DNA from: Stigonema sp964246695
GTDB lineage: Bacteria; Cyanobacteriota; Cyanobacteriia; Cyanobacteriales; Nostocaceae
Length of the DNA: 12,942 nt
Reading direction: 5' to 3'
Assembly: GCA_964246695.1 (NCBI GenBank)
Contig: CAXTSI010000253.1
Location: 1-12,942 of the forward strand
The notes under the pieces are model-generated. The model was given only the letters and a program-made list of their open reading frames with translations, searched no databases and was not told the origin of the DNA. The position numbers and the translations under genes are program-made. Shown one piece after another: positions 1 to 7,201 of the stretch (position 1 is the first letter of the stretch; every line of letters begins with the position of its first letter).

Positions 1-17
1 TAATTTCTTAAGAAGCC

Positions 18-43
18 CACACCTACCCCGAAGGGGAGGTGTG
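18..43. repeat. GC-rich hairpin in leader region
   Basis: CACACCT (18-24) pairs with AGGTGTG (37-43), and CCCC (26-29) pairs with GGGG (33-36), around a GAA loop with one bulged A. No T-run follows, so it is not a classical intrinsic terminator. The stem is followed at about 61-82 by a sequence (TTTGCGTCTTCGCGGTTCG) whose reverse-complement relative occurs near 10532-10550, so this looks like dispersed-repeat DNA. The rest of 1-307 shows no gene. A TTGACA at 208-213 could be a -35 box for pcrA, but no convincing -10 lies at the right distance. Confidence 0.5.
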
Positions 44-307
44 TGGAGTCGTCACCGCTCTTTGCGTCTTCGCGGTTCGTTAAAAAAATGATCCTCACAA
101 CTCAAATAGAATTACGATAATCTTAGCAATCCTAGCTGCATGATTCAGGAATTCAGGCTGCCATACGCCATCGTCGTGGAGTCTCTGTGCGCATAAACCT
201 AATTTGATTGACAGAGTTTGGGTAGGATAGTGTAGCCTAATCAATAGCGATGTAACCCAATTTGATATCTGCCGCTTGTGTCTTAGCCCTACCCACTCCT
301 CACACCC

Positions 308-3300
308 ATGACCACAACCATCGACTTTCTCAGTCACCTCAACCCCAGTCAACGCCGCGCCGTTGAACACTTCTGCGGTCCCTTACTAGTTGTTGCTGGT
401 GCGGGTTCCGGTAAAACACGAGCGCTGACTTATCGTATTGCTAACCTGATTGTGCAACACCGTGTCGATCCAGAAAATATTCTGGCGGTAACCTTTACCA
501 ACAAAGCTGCACGGGAGATGAAAGAGCGTATTCAGAAGCTATTTACCGAACAGTTGGCAATGACAGAATACGGTGAGCGTTTTGATTTATTGCCAGAATA
601 CGACCAGACAAAGCTGAAGTCACAAGTCTGGAGAACCATCATTAAAGACTTGTGGTGTGGGACTTTCCACAGTTTATTTTCTCGCATTCTCCGCTTTGAT
701 ATTGAAAAATACCAAGACGAAAAAGGGCGTCGGTGGAATCGCAATTTTTCGATCTTTGACGAATCCGACGCCCAAAGCCTAGTCAAAGAAATCGTTACTA
801 AACAGCTTAACCTAGACGACAAGAAATTTGAACCACGTTCTGTCCGCTACGCTATTAGTAATGCCAAAAACCAAAGCTTATCACCCGAAGAATTCGAGCG
901 AGAGCAACCAAATTATCGGGGACGGGTGATTGCAGAAGTTTACAATTCTTATCAAAGTCGGCTAGCAGAAAATAACGCCCTCGACTTTGATGATTTGATT
1001 CTGGTTCCAGTCAGACTGTTTCAGCAAAACGAGCAGGTATTGGGTTACTGGCACAACAAGTTTCGCCATATCCTTGTAGATGAATATCAGGACACCAACC
1101 GCACTCAATACGATCTGATTCGCCTGTTGGTAACGAACGGGGAAACGAGAAAAAGTGAATGGGACTGGCGCGATCGCTCAGCTTTTGTCGTTGGTGATGC
1201 AGATCAGTGCCTTCCACCAGGAACTGAAGTCAAGACTTGCGAAGGTTCTGTACTAATTGAGACTTTGAAGGTAGGAGATCGAGTTTTAGCACCCAGTGGT
1301 CAACATCAACTTTATCCAAGTACAGTTACTCACATCAAAAAAGGATACTTTTCTGGTTCTCTTTGGTGTGTTCGTGCTGGAAAACATTTACTTAAAGGTA
1401 CTCCCCATCACATTGTCCTAGCTAGGATGGTTCCACAAGCTGGGCGTTACTATGTTTACTTAATGTACAGGGCGGACAGAGGTTATCGCGTAGGAATGAC
1501 CAGAAGTTTGCGTAGTAACGACTATGGTAAAGAAGAATTAGGCTTTAGAGTACGAGCAGCTCAAGAACATGCTGATAAACTCTGGGTACTTAAAACAACT
1601 TCAAGTTATGAAGAAGCTTGGTACTATGAAGCGTACTATGCAGCTAAATATGGTCTACCAACTATAGTTTTTCATAGTGATGGTCGTCCAGATCGCATGA
1701 GTGATGAATGGTTTTTTCGTTTGTTCCAAGAAGTTGATACCATCACTAATGCTCATTGCTTGATGGAGGATTTGTGGTTGCATCCAGAATTTCCCCATTA
1801 TCGTCCACAAAACGGTGACAGAAGACAGACACTAAATTTGGTAATGTTTGGTACACCCAGGCTTGAGAGTCAGAGGTCTGCTAGCTATCATCGCTTACAG
1901 TGGTGTTCTAATCGTAGTGACATTGCTAGCAATTTGCAAGCGGCTGGTTTCTCAATTCGTTCGGGTAAAAATCTTCAAGGTTATGGACTAGAAACTGCCA
2001 GAGTTTCTTACAAAGAAGCTGTTGCTATGGCTCATAAAATAGCTGAAGCCGGGGCTTTAGAAATTCGCCGCCTCGCATTGGTAAAAGGTGTCACTTATGA
2101 TTTTATGCCTCTTTCTCACTTACACTCTGGGATGAAAGTCTTGGTGGATGTGGATGGACAATTAGAAGAGCATGAAATAGAAGAAGTGTTTCAAGAAGAG
2201 TATGAAGGCGCAGTTTACGATTTAGAAGTGGACATTGCTCATACCTACGTCGCCAACGGAGTTCTAGTACATAACTCCATTTACTCTTTTAGAATGGCAG
2301 ATTTTACCATATTGTTGGACTTTCAGCAAGACTTTGGTGATGGGTTGCCCGACGATGACACCAGATCAATGGTGAAGCTAGAGGAAAACTATCGCTCTTG
2401 CGAAAACATTTTGCAAGCAGCTAACCAACTGATTGAAAATAACACCCAACGGATTGATAAAGTCCTTAAACCCACACGCGGTGCTGGTGAAGAGATTTAT
2501 TGTTACAAAGCAGATGATGAAATTGCGGAAGCAGAATTTGTCATCAATCAAATTCGCACTTTAGAAACCCAGAATCCCGAGTTGGACTGGGGAAGTTTTG
2601 CCATACTTTATCGTACCAACGCCCAATCTCGCCCGTTTGAAGAGATTTTGGTGCGGTTAGGAATTCCCTACACAGTTGTGGGAGGATTGAAGTTTTACGA
2701 TCGCAAAGAAATTAAAGATGTAATAGCTTATTTAAGAGCGATCGCCAACCCAGCTGATACGGTAAGTTTGTTACGAGTGATTAACACTCCCCGACGCGGT
2801 ATTGGTAAAGCCACCACCGACGCACTCGTTAACGCCGCCCGCGAATTAGGCACACCCTTGTGGGAAATACTGACTGACGAGACATCAGTTAATACATTGG
2901 CGGGACGTTCAGCTAAAGCTGTCAATACCTTTGCCGAGATGATTCGCGGCTTACAAGGACAAATAGAAACGGTTCCAGTTTCTCAAATTGTGCAAGGAGT
3001 GCTGGACAACTCTGGTTACATCCAAGACTTGCAAACCCAGAGTACGGATGAAGCCGAAGACAGATTGCGAAACGTCCAAGAATTGTTTAACGCGGTGTTG
3101 CAATTTGAAGAAGAAAATCAGGATGTTACTCTACAAGCATTCCTGCAAAGTACCGCCCTCAGTTCCGATTTGGATAACTTAAAAGAAGGACAAACAGCGG
3201 TTTCACTGATGACTTTACACGCTTCTAAAGGACTGGAGTTTCCGGTTGTGTTTTTGGTGGGAATGGAACAGGGACTATTTCCCAACTACCGTTCGATCAA

Positions 3301-3700
3301 CGATCCCTCATCTTTAGAAGAAGAACGCCGCCTGTGTTATGTAGGTATTACTCGCGCCCAAGAACGATTGTATTTAACCCACGCCCGCGAACGTCGCCTT
3401 TACGGTTCCCGCGAACCTGCACTAGCATCGCAATTTCTAGAGGAGTTACCCGAAGAGTTATTAGCTACTCCACGCAGGAGTAGTCGAGTTGCAAACAAAA
3501 GTGCTTCTGCAACCCGTGGAAAGCAAGGTGCTGCTGAGAATTGGCAAGTCGGCGAGCAAGTGCTTCACAAAACTTTTGGCATCGGTGAAATTACTCACAT
3601 TTTTGGTTCTGGTAGCAAAATTTCTCTGGCGATCAGGTTCGATAGTTTGGGTCAAAAAATTATCGATCCCAGGGTAGCCCAGTTGCAAAGAGTCGAATGA
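308..3700 (+). CDS. pcrA: PcrA/UvrD-type ATP-dependent 3'-5' DNA helicase, intein-containing precursor
   Basis: Superfamily 1A helicase that unwinds DNA in repair and clears replication and transcription conflicts in the cytoplasm. Visible motifs: Q motif (residues 11-19), Walker A GAGSGKT (31-37), motif Ia TFTNKAA (62-68), Walker B DEYQD (258-262), motif III GDADQ (296-300) continuing as SIYSFR (657-662) after the intein, motif IV YRTN (768-771), motif V TLHASKGLEF (969-978) and motif VI GITRA (1013-1017). The C-terminus (about 1080-1130, VLHKTFGIGEI) matches the PcrA/UvrD tail domain known to contact RNA polymerase. The precursor is 1130 residues; without the intein it is 774, normal for PcrA. 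The ATG at 308 begins just upstream of the Q motif, as in homologues; no clear Shine-Dalgarno is visible. It stands alone, with no co-directional partner close by. Splicing should be needed for activity, because the intein splits an ATPase motif. Confidence 0.95.
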   Translation: MTTTIDFLSHLNPSQRRAVEHFCGPLLVVAGAGSGKTRALTYRIANLIVQHRVDPENILAVTFTNKAAREMKERIQKLFTEQLAMTEYGERFDLLPEYDQTKLKSQVWRTIIKDLWCGTFHSLFSRILRFDIEKYQDEKGRRWNRNFSIFDESDAQSLVKEIVTKQLNLDDKKFEPRSVRYAISNAKNQSLSPEEFEREQPNYRGRVIAEVYNSYQSRLAENNALDFDDLILVPVRLFQQNEQVLGYWHNKFRHILVDEYQDTNRTQYDLIRLLVTNGETRKSEWDWRDRSAFVVGDADQCLPPGTEVKTCEGSVLIETLKVGDRVLAPSGQHQLYPSTVTHIKKGYFSGSLWCVRAGKHLLKGTPHHIVLARMVPQAGRYYVYLMYRADRGYRVGMTRSLRSNDYGKEELGFRVRAAQEHADKLWVLKTTSSYEEAWYYEAYYAAKYGLPTIVFHSDGRPDRMSDEWFFRLFQEVDTITNAHCLMEDLWLHPEFPHYRPQNGDRRQTLNLVMFGTPRLESQRSASYHRLQWCSNRSDIASNLQAAGFSIRSGKNLQGYGLETARVSYKEAVAMAHKIAEAGALEIRRLALVKGVTYDFMPLSHLHSGMKVLVDVDGQLEEHEIEEVFQEEYEGAVYDLEVDIAHTYVANGVLVHNSIYSFRMADFTILLDFQQDFGDGLPDDDTRSMVKLEENYRSCENILQAANQLIENNTQRIDKVLKPTRGAGEEIYCYKADDEIAEAEFVINQIRTLETQNPELDWGSFAILYRTNAQSRPFEEILVRLGIPYTVVGGLKFYDRKEIKDVIAYLRAIANPADTVSLLRVINTPRRGIGKATTDALVNAARELGTPLWEILTDETSVNTLAGRSAKAVNTFAEMIRGLQGQIETVPVSQIVQGVLDNSGYIQDLQTQSTDEAEDRLRNVQELFNAVLQFEEENQDVTLQAFLQSTALSSDLDNLKEGQTAVSLMTLHASKGLEFPVVFLVGMEQGLFPNYRSINDPSSLEEERRLCYVGITRAQERLYLTHARERRLYGSREPALASQFLEELPEELLATPRRSSRVANKSASATRGKQGAAENWQVGEQVLHKTFGIGEITHIFGSGSKISLAIRFDSLGQKIIDPRVAQLQRVE
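1208..2275 (+). mobile_element. PcrA intein with GIY-YIG-like endonuclease domain (protein-level mobile element)
   Basis: In-frame insertion of 356 residues (precursor 301-656) between GDADQ and SIYSFR of helicase motif III. Splicing signals seen: N-terminal Cys301 followed by LPPGTEV, block B T365-P-H-H368, block F with AHTYVANGVLVHN, terminal His655-Asn656, and Ser657 as the +1 nucleophile. All residues needed for standard class 1 splicing are present. The middle (about 381-455) resembles a GIY-YIG nuclease: YVY (382-384), YRVG (393-396), Arg399/Arg402, and Glu441 in a WYYEAYYAAKYG context. Residues about 456-625 probably form the DNA-recognition part. By eye the coding DNA is more AT-rich than the flanking exteins and has no GCGATCGC site, consistent with separate ancestry. 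I recall similar inteins in other bacterial UvrD/PcrA proteins, so the family is probably known. Whether the nuclease is active cannot be told from sequence alone. Confidence 0.93.
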
Positions 3701-3750
3701 TACTAATTATACCCCAGTACGGTTAAGTTAAGGTTAAACGGTGGGAATTT

Positions 3751-3843
3751 TAGGTTGTGTAGAGACGCGACGCCAGTCGCCGTGAGAGCGGGCTGACCCG
3801 ACTGCAGCGCACCGCGAGAATTTCGCGTCTCTACATAGGTTGT
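3751..3843. mobile_element. Small inverted-repeat element (MITE-like) with target duplication
   Basis: Terminal repeats GTAGAGACGCGA (3759-3770) and TCGCGTCTCTAC (3823-3834) are perfect complements over 12 bp, or 13 bp if T3758 and A3835 are included. A nested pair CAGTCG (3774-3779) / CGACTG (3799-3804) strengthens the fold. The direct repeat TAGGTTGT flanks it on both sides (3751-3758 and 3836-3843), a target-site duplication of 7-8 bp depending on where the end is drawn. No reading frame of its own; it must have been moved by an enzyme supplied elsewhere. Confidence 0.75.
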
Positions 3844-3883
3844 TGGTGGGTAAACAACTACTGAACCGTATTGCATTATACCC

Positions 3884-3934
3884 TCGTTCCCTGGCTCCGC
3901 CGGGGAATGCATCTCTTGGAGGCGGAGCCTCCCC
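3884..3934. repeat. Dispersed palindromic repeat upstream of the DUF29 gene
   Basis: TCGTTCCCTGGC...GGGGAATGC (3884-3910) is followed by GGAGGC-GGA-GCCTCC (3918-3932). GGCTCCGCC (3893-3901) is the exact reverse complement of GGCGGAGCC (3921-3929), so two alternative hairpins can form. A diverged copy in the opposite orientation lies at 7152-7178. Confidence 0.65.
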
Positions 3935-4007
3935 TGTAACCTTTGAATATAATACCAGCATGAACTTCAAAGTTACTGGGAAAAGTTCACGCCATTTTGA
4001 CCCCACT

Positions 4008-4487
4008 ATGCAGACACCACAAATTGGACAACATTGCCTTTATGAAACCGACTTCTGGGCTTGGACTCAGGAACAAGCTAACCTCCTTCGTTATCACCAA
4101 TGGAACCAGCTTGACGTGCCGAATTTAATTGAGGAAATCGAATCGTTGGGAAGAAAGGAACGTCAAGAATTGAGAAATCGCTTAAGTGTCTTAATTGGAC
4201 ATTTACTGAAATGGGAATATCAGCCTGATCAACGAAGTCGTAGTTGGTTGAATACAATTCGCGTACAGCGTATAGATATGTTGGAACTACTTGAAGAAAA
4301 TCCCAGTCTCAAGCCTTATCTGCAAGAAGTTCAAGAGAAAGCCTATATCAAAGGAATTGCACTGGCAACTCTAGAAACAAATCTACCCGTCAAAACATTT
4401 CCCCAAGATTGCCCTTACATGCTGGAGGATATTTTGAGCGATCGCTTCTATCCAGGTGAACCTGCGACGGATGACGTGATGGAATAA
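4008..4487 (+). CDS. DUF29 family protein
   Basis: A protein of 159 residues when started at the ATG at 4008. The pattern is characteristic of DUF29 (PF01724): LYETDFWAWTQEQANLLR near the N-terminus, then LIEEIESLGRKERQEL, the conserved HLLKWEYQP, RSRSW, PSLKPYLQE and a C-terminal TFPQDCPY. DUF29 is small, all-helical, very abundant in cyanobacteria, often present in many copies, and without an established function. The open frame extends upstream to 3840 and offers an ATG at 3960, but the extra residues are translated from repeat-rich DNA and do not look like the family, so 4008 is preferred. No clear Shine-Dalgarno precedes either start. It is not in an obvious operon: the next gene is convergent, and the DNA on its left is the inverted-repeat element. 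Confidence 0.9.
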   Translation: MQTPQIGQHCLYETDFWAWTQEQANLLRYHQWNQLDVPNLIEEIESLGRKERQELRNRLSVLIGHLLKWEYQPDQRSRSWLNTIRVQRIDMLELLEENPSLKPYLQEVQEKAYIKGIALATLETNLPVKTFPQDCPYMLEDILSDRFYPGEPATDDVME

Positions 4488-4720
4488 TGGGTTCCTGGCA
4501 CAATGACACAGACTAACAGGAACTTTGGCAACGAATACAAGTCTCAACATGACTCTGAAGGAAGTTGCCATTGAGTAACCTGTTTTTCGTAGAGTAATGT
4601 GCCATTGGCAGAACGCAATGACCAATGATATGCCGACAATAACCATAAAAATATCTTTTATCTAGTTCAAATTTTAGGGCTTGGTTGGGGTAAATGTGTT
4701 TTTAAAGTATGTTCTTACTG
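4488..4720. other. Intergenic region, nothing recognised
   Basis: Between the DUF29 stop and the orphan CRISPR-type repeat I see no coding pattern on either strand. The longest minus-strand open frame here (4383-4646) runs antisense to DUF29 and has no recognisable motif. No terminator with a T-run was found. Confidence 0.5.
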
Positions 4721-4757
4721 GTTTCAGTCCCCTTGCGGGGTGTAAGGTTTTGGAAAC
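4721..4757. CRISPR. Orphan single CRISPR-type repeat
   Basis: A 37-nt unit begins GTTTCAGTCCCC, contains the short palindrome CCCC-TTGC-GGGG (4729-4740) and ends TTTTGGAAAC. Length, 5' GTTTC, internal stem and 3' GAAAC are typical of cyanobacterial CRISPR repeats. I found no second copy within 100 nt on either side and no cas gene in the window, so it is at most a one-repeat relic or a solitary look-alike. It lies 45 nt past the stop of the DUF3883 gene. Confidence 0.45.
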
Positions 4758-4802
4758 CTTTACGGCGAGAGGATCAACGAGAATACCATCTACACTTGTA
4801 AC

Positions 4803-5567
4803 TTACCATTCCAAAGATTCAGAATGATAAGTAACTTGTTCTTGAGTGACAACTTTTTTAGTAAAACTTAAAATTTTAGTAGGATTGGGAAATATATGCA
4901 TTTTCGGAACATATTCTAATTGACTAACAACTACTAGCACATAAGCATCTTCATATTTTTTAGCTTGTCTAAATTCTTTTTCTGTAAATCTTATACTCCC
5001 ATAATTATTTTTTAATCCCTTGACTTCAATTAAAAAAAATACCTGATTTACTTTAATCTGAAAATCATATCCATCCCCATATATTCTTGCATCTTCTAAA
5101 ACCCCATTCTTAAAAATGTCTGCTTTTTCATAATTGTCTCTAAAGAATAGTTCTGCTTTAAGTCCAGTTACTTGTAAATGTCGATATTTACTTTCTATAA
5201 TTGGACTTATTGATTCAAAAAGTTCAATTCTTGCATTAAAATGTTTATGCAAATAAAGTTTTACTATCTTTGCATATGATTGAACATTATCGGAGCCAAG
5301 AACCGAATCAATATAAACTTTCTCTCTATAAATATATTTGTTTTCTGTTTGCCGCCAACCTTGTCTATGATTATGAGCAAACAATGGATCAAATAAATCT
5401 TGTCTATTCTTAACTGTACCAACAGTTTCTGCAACTCCAACCTCTACTATATATTCAAAAAAACGTTGCTTTACTTGAAAACCAAATTCTTGAACAAATG
5501 ACATATCAAATTTGGCCAAGCCATAGCCGATTAAATTTAAAATTTTATAATTTTTATGTCTTACCAT
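4803..5567 (-). CDS. DUF3883-type PD-(D/E)xK nuclease-like protein
   Basis: A 254-residue protein whose C-terminal half matches the DUF3883 pattern: GLKAELFF, GVLEDARIYGDGYDF, FLIEVKGL, then IRFTEKEFRQAKKYEDAYVLVVV. Asp168, Glu181 and Lys183 form a D-x12-E-x-K set, the usual metal-binding core of PD-(D/E)xK nucleases. The N-terminal 120 residues are not recognised. DUF3883 domains occur in restriction and anti-phage proteins, so a DNA-cleaving defence role is a reasonable inference but not shown. No methyltransferase is seen nearby. The gene is visibly more AT-rich than its neighbours and has no GCGATCGC site, suggesting acquisition by transfer. It starts 16 nt after the end of the damaged vWA gene on the same strand, so the two may have been one transcript. 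No strong Shine-Dalgarno is seen. Confidence 0.8.
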   Translation of the reverse strand: MVRHKNYKILNLIGYGLAKFDMSFVQEFGFQVKQRFFEYIVEVGVAETVGTVKNRQDLFDPLFAHNHRQGWRQTENKYIYREKVYIDSVLGSDNVQSYAKIVKLYLHKHFNARIELFESISPIIESKYRHLQVTGLKAELFFRDNYEKADIFKNGVLEDARIYGDGYDFQIKVNQVFFLIEVKGLKNNYGSIRFTEKEFRQAKKYEDAYVLVVVSQLEYVPKMHIFPNPTKILSFTKKVVTQEQVTYHSESLEW

Positions 5568-5583
5568 ATGGCAGCTTGCGCTC

Positions 5584-6049
5584 TTAAGCAGCTTTTAACA
5601 AGTCTTCTTCATGAGAATCCGTAGTAACCTCAGGGAGCAAACAAGGAGATGGTTGACCAACACGTGCAGCAACAATCGCTTGTGTCATAAACTCCAAAAC
5701 CGGAGCGCTTTTGAGACTTAAGGGTGGTAACCACTGTCAGTAAGCGAGCAACAAAAGCACTGCCCGCTTGAGTCTGAGAACCAACCGCTTCCATATCAGT
5801 CCATTGGATCTGGGATGCCACCTGTAAAGGTAGATGTATTTTGGCTCCGCCTTTACCGAAAGTAACTATTGCAACATGGATTTCGGCGCGGACATCTTCC
5901 TCTTGTGCAAAAGAAGCTATCATTTCGGCGATCGCTCTGTTGAGTGTCTCTATCTTGCCATCGACGCTCATACTCCCACTAATATCAGCAAGAATTATGA
6001 CTGGCATTCGTTTAGCAGCAGCAACGGTAAACTGCTTAAATCTGCTCAT
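5584..6049 (-). pseudogene. vWA-domain (MIDAS) protein, frameshifted and probably internally deleted
   Basis: From the ATG at 6047-6049 the frame encodes the first half of a von Willebrand factor A domain: DISGS (22-26) is the MIDAS loop, AEIHVAIVTFG follows, and Thr93 in SQTQAGSAF sits where the second MIDAS loop is expected. The family normally continues for about 100 residues with another sheet containing a VSDG-like motif; that part is absent. After GSAFVARLL this frame turns into unlikely sequence (a Cys-rich tail) and stops at 5630. A different frame is open from 5736 down to a stop at 5584-5586 and looks like real protein (PPLSLKSAPVLEFMTQAIVA...PSPCLLPEV). A single-base shift near 5736 would join the two. 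I cannot name the tail. The 16-nt gap to the DUF3883 start suggests an old operon. A short functional protein from the first frame cannot be excluded. Confidence 0.6.
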
Positions 6050-6321
6050 TTTTTAGAAAAATTGTGATTTGATAGGGTAAAACACTAGTTTATTGGCAAT
6101 TATTGCTCATAAAAGCTGAACATTGTTTTAGATTTACTGTTTTTGCCTATGTTTTAAGCAAAACAGATCCAGTACAATTAGCCCAAATTAACACTTTATT
6201 TATTGATGTAACCACCGAATTATTACTGATAATTTCCGCCCGGTCTTCTGCTTGGCAGTATATTGGGCTAAATGCCTAAGAATGAATGGCGCAGTAGCAT
6301 CAGAGTATCTCGCCGCATTAA

Positions 6322-6531
6322 CTAGAAAAAAACTGCGCTCAGTGTCACTATTCCTCGAATTTCTGTGAGAATGTCTATTTTGTCTATTGACCTACATTGT
6401 GAAATGAACTTTTTGTACGCATTTGCATTAGGCAAAATTACAGTCATTTTATTTAGCTCAAAATGGAAATTATCAGGTAGACGCCATTCACGCTCATGAG
6501 TCCAGTCAACGATGTTACTATCATCACTTAG
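6322..6531 (-). pseudogene. C-terminal remnant resembling DUF2971/AbiGi-type protein
   Basis: A 69-codon open stretch without a start, ending in TAG at 6322-6324. It reads NIVDWTHEREWRLPDNFHF followed by MTVILPNANAYKKFI. The W-x-x-EREWR-x-P pattern followed by a hydrophobic ILP strand is typical of the C-terminal part of DUF2971-like and AbiGi-like proteins, some of which are abortive-infection factors. The upstream two thirds are missing: a stop lies immediately before codon 1 and the DNA beyond encodes something else. Assignment is by pattern memory only; the coding character is clearer than the family name. Confidence 0.4.
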
Positions 6532-6570
6532 TTATAATTTAACAATCTATTACGTAGATTGTCAGATTTT

Positions 6571-6733
6571 TTATGACTTATGCTCGATCGGCTGCCTAAT
6601 GAACAATTTCAAGCCCTCCTGACTCAGTGCCAGCGCTGCTTCTAAAGCTGCGAATCTCTGCTGTTCACTACTACTTGCGATCGCACTGCTTGACTTCTGC
6701 CAAGGATACGGGTTGCTGTGAGTTTTTGTTCAT
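6571..6733 (-). pseudogene. Short frameshifted fragment, HEAT-repeat-like
   Basis: ATG at 6731-6733 starts MNKNSQQPVSLAEVKQ and then soon stops. Another frame continues as AIASSSEQQRFAALEAALALSQEGLKLFI to a stop at 6571-6573. Dropping one T just before the GCGATCGC near 6676-6684 joins the two into one 53-residue peptide. The second half resembles one helical repeat of cyanobacterial HEAT-like proteins (EQQ-x-x-ALEAAL...GL-x-L-x-I). It may be a degraded gene start or chance; no function is proposed. Confidence 0.3.
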
Positions 6734-7011
6734 TTCACTTTTGTTTATCCACTAATCCTAGTATTCCCATGAATAAAGCTGAATAAACACTTCACAACAT
6801 GATAGATCTGCGTTGTGGTGAAGTGTAAGGGGACTGGTTGTGCTTTAAGTTAAGGGTTTTCAGCTTGCGATCGCCAAACGAACAGTCAATTTTAGAAATA
6901 GGGCTTACGTAATTCGTAATTATTACCCCATGCATAAATGCACTTGCTCTGTAATAAGGATGCTCCGCATTTTTTAGTTTTTCATAATTAAAATTACTTG
7001 CTCTGTACCCT

Positions 7012-7036
7012 CAATTACGAATTACGAATTACGAAT
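7012..7036. repeat. Heptamer tandem repeat (AATTACG)n with inverted partner at 6905-6922
   Basis: AATTACG is repeated three times and followed by AATTA. About 90 nt to the left, TTACGTAATTCGTAATTA (6905-6922) contains the reverse complement of the same heptamer. Facing heptamer arrays of this kind are frequent in intergenic DNA of heterocystous cyanobacteria. Confidence 0.7.
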
Positions 7037-7151
7037 TAGTAATTATTCGGTCAGTATACAAAAGCCACAAATACGGATGAATTCTAGGGTAAAGATGGGA
7101 TCTTGTTTGCTGAGTAGCTTAAGATGGGTAGGAATAAGAGCCTCACTGTAG

Positions 7152-7178
7152 GCATTCCCCACGGTCGCTAGGGAACGA
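7152..7178. repeat. Diverged inverted copy of the 3884-3910 repeat
   Basis: GCATTCCCC...GGGAACGA is the reverse complement form of the repeat at 3884-3910, with roughly 21 of 27 positions matching by eye. It lies immediately before the ribosome binding site of the S9 peptidase gene, in its probable leader. Confidence 0.55.
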
Positions 7179-7186
7179 GAATTAAG

Positions 7187-7191
7187 GGAGG
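7187..7191 (+). promoter_or_regulatory. Shine-Dalgarno GGAGG deciding the GTG start
   Basis: GGAGG (within AAGGGAGGTAAG) ends 10 nt before the GTG at 7202. It supports a GTG rather than an internal ATG as the start of the S9 peptidase gene. It is the clearest ribosome binding site in the window. Confidence 0.65.
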
Positions 7192-7201
7192 TAAGTAGCG
7201 C

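Larger units (their letters stand above)
6050..7201. other. 1.15-kb region without an intact gene
   Basis: It holds two decayed minus-strand fragments (6322-6531 and 6571-6733, listed separately), heptamer repeats and a palindrome. A plus-strand frame is open from 6076 to 6279 (…FAYVLSKTDPVQLAQIN…) but lacks a plausible start and is not recognised. A strong hairpin occurs at 6787-6826: ACACTTCAC (6787-6795) pairs with GTGAAGTGT (6818-6826). The 12-mer ACTTGCTCTGTA is repeated at 6942-6953 and 6996-7007. Confidence 0.5.

Noticed and set aside
95..370. Minus-strand open frame over the pcrA start
   Set aside because: Antisense to pcrA codons 1-21 and otherwise low-information sequence; no motif or ribosome binding site.
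3840..4007. Upstream extension of the DUF29 frame
   Set aside because: It is translated from repeats and lacks family similarity; the homologous region starts just after the ATG at 4008.
6076..6279. A 67-codon plus-strand open stretch
   Set aside because: It looks somewhat protein-like but has no start codon and no family resemblance, and the opposite strand is also largely open, so it is only mentioned in the regional entry.
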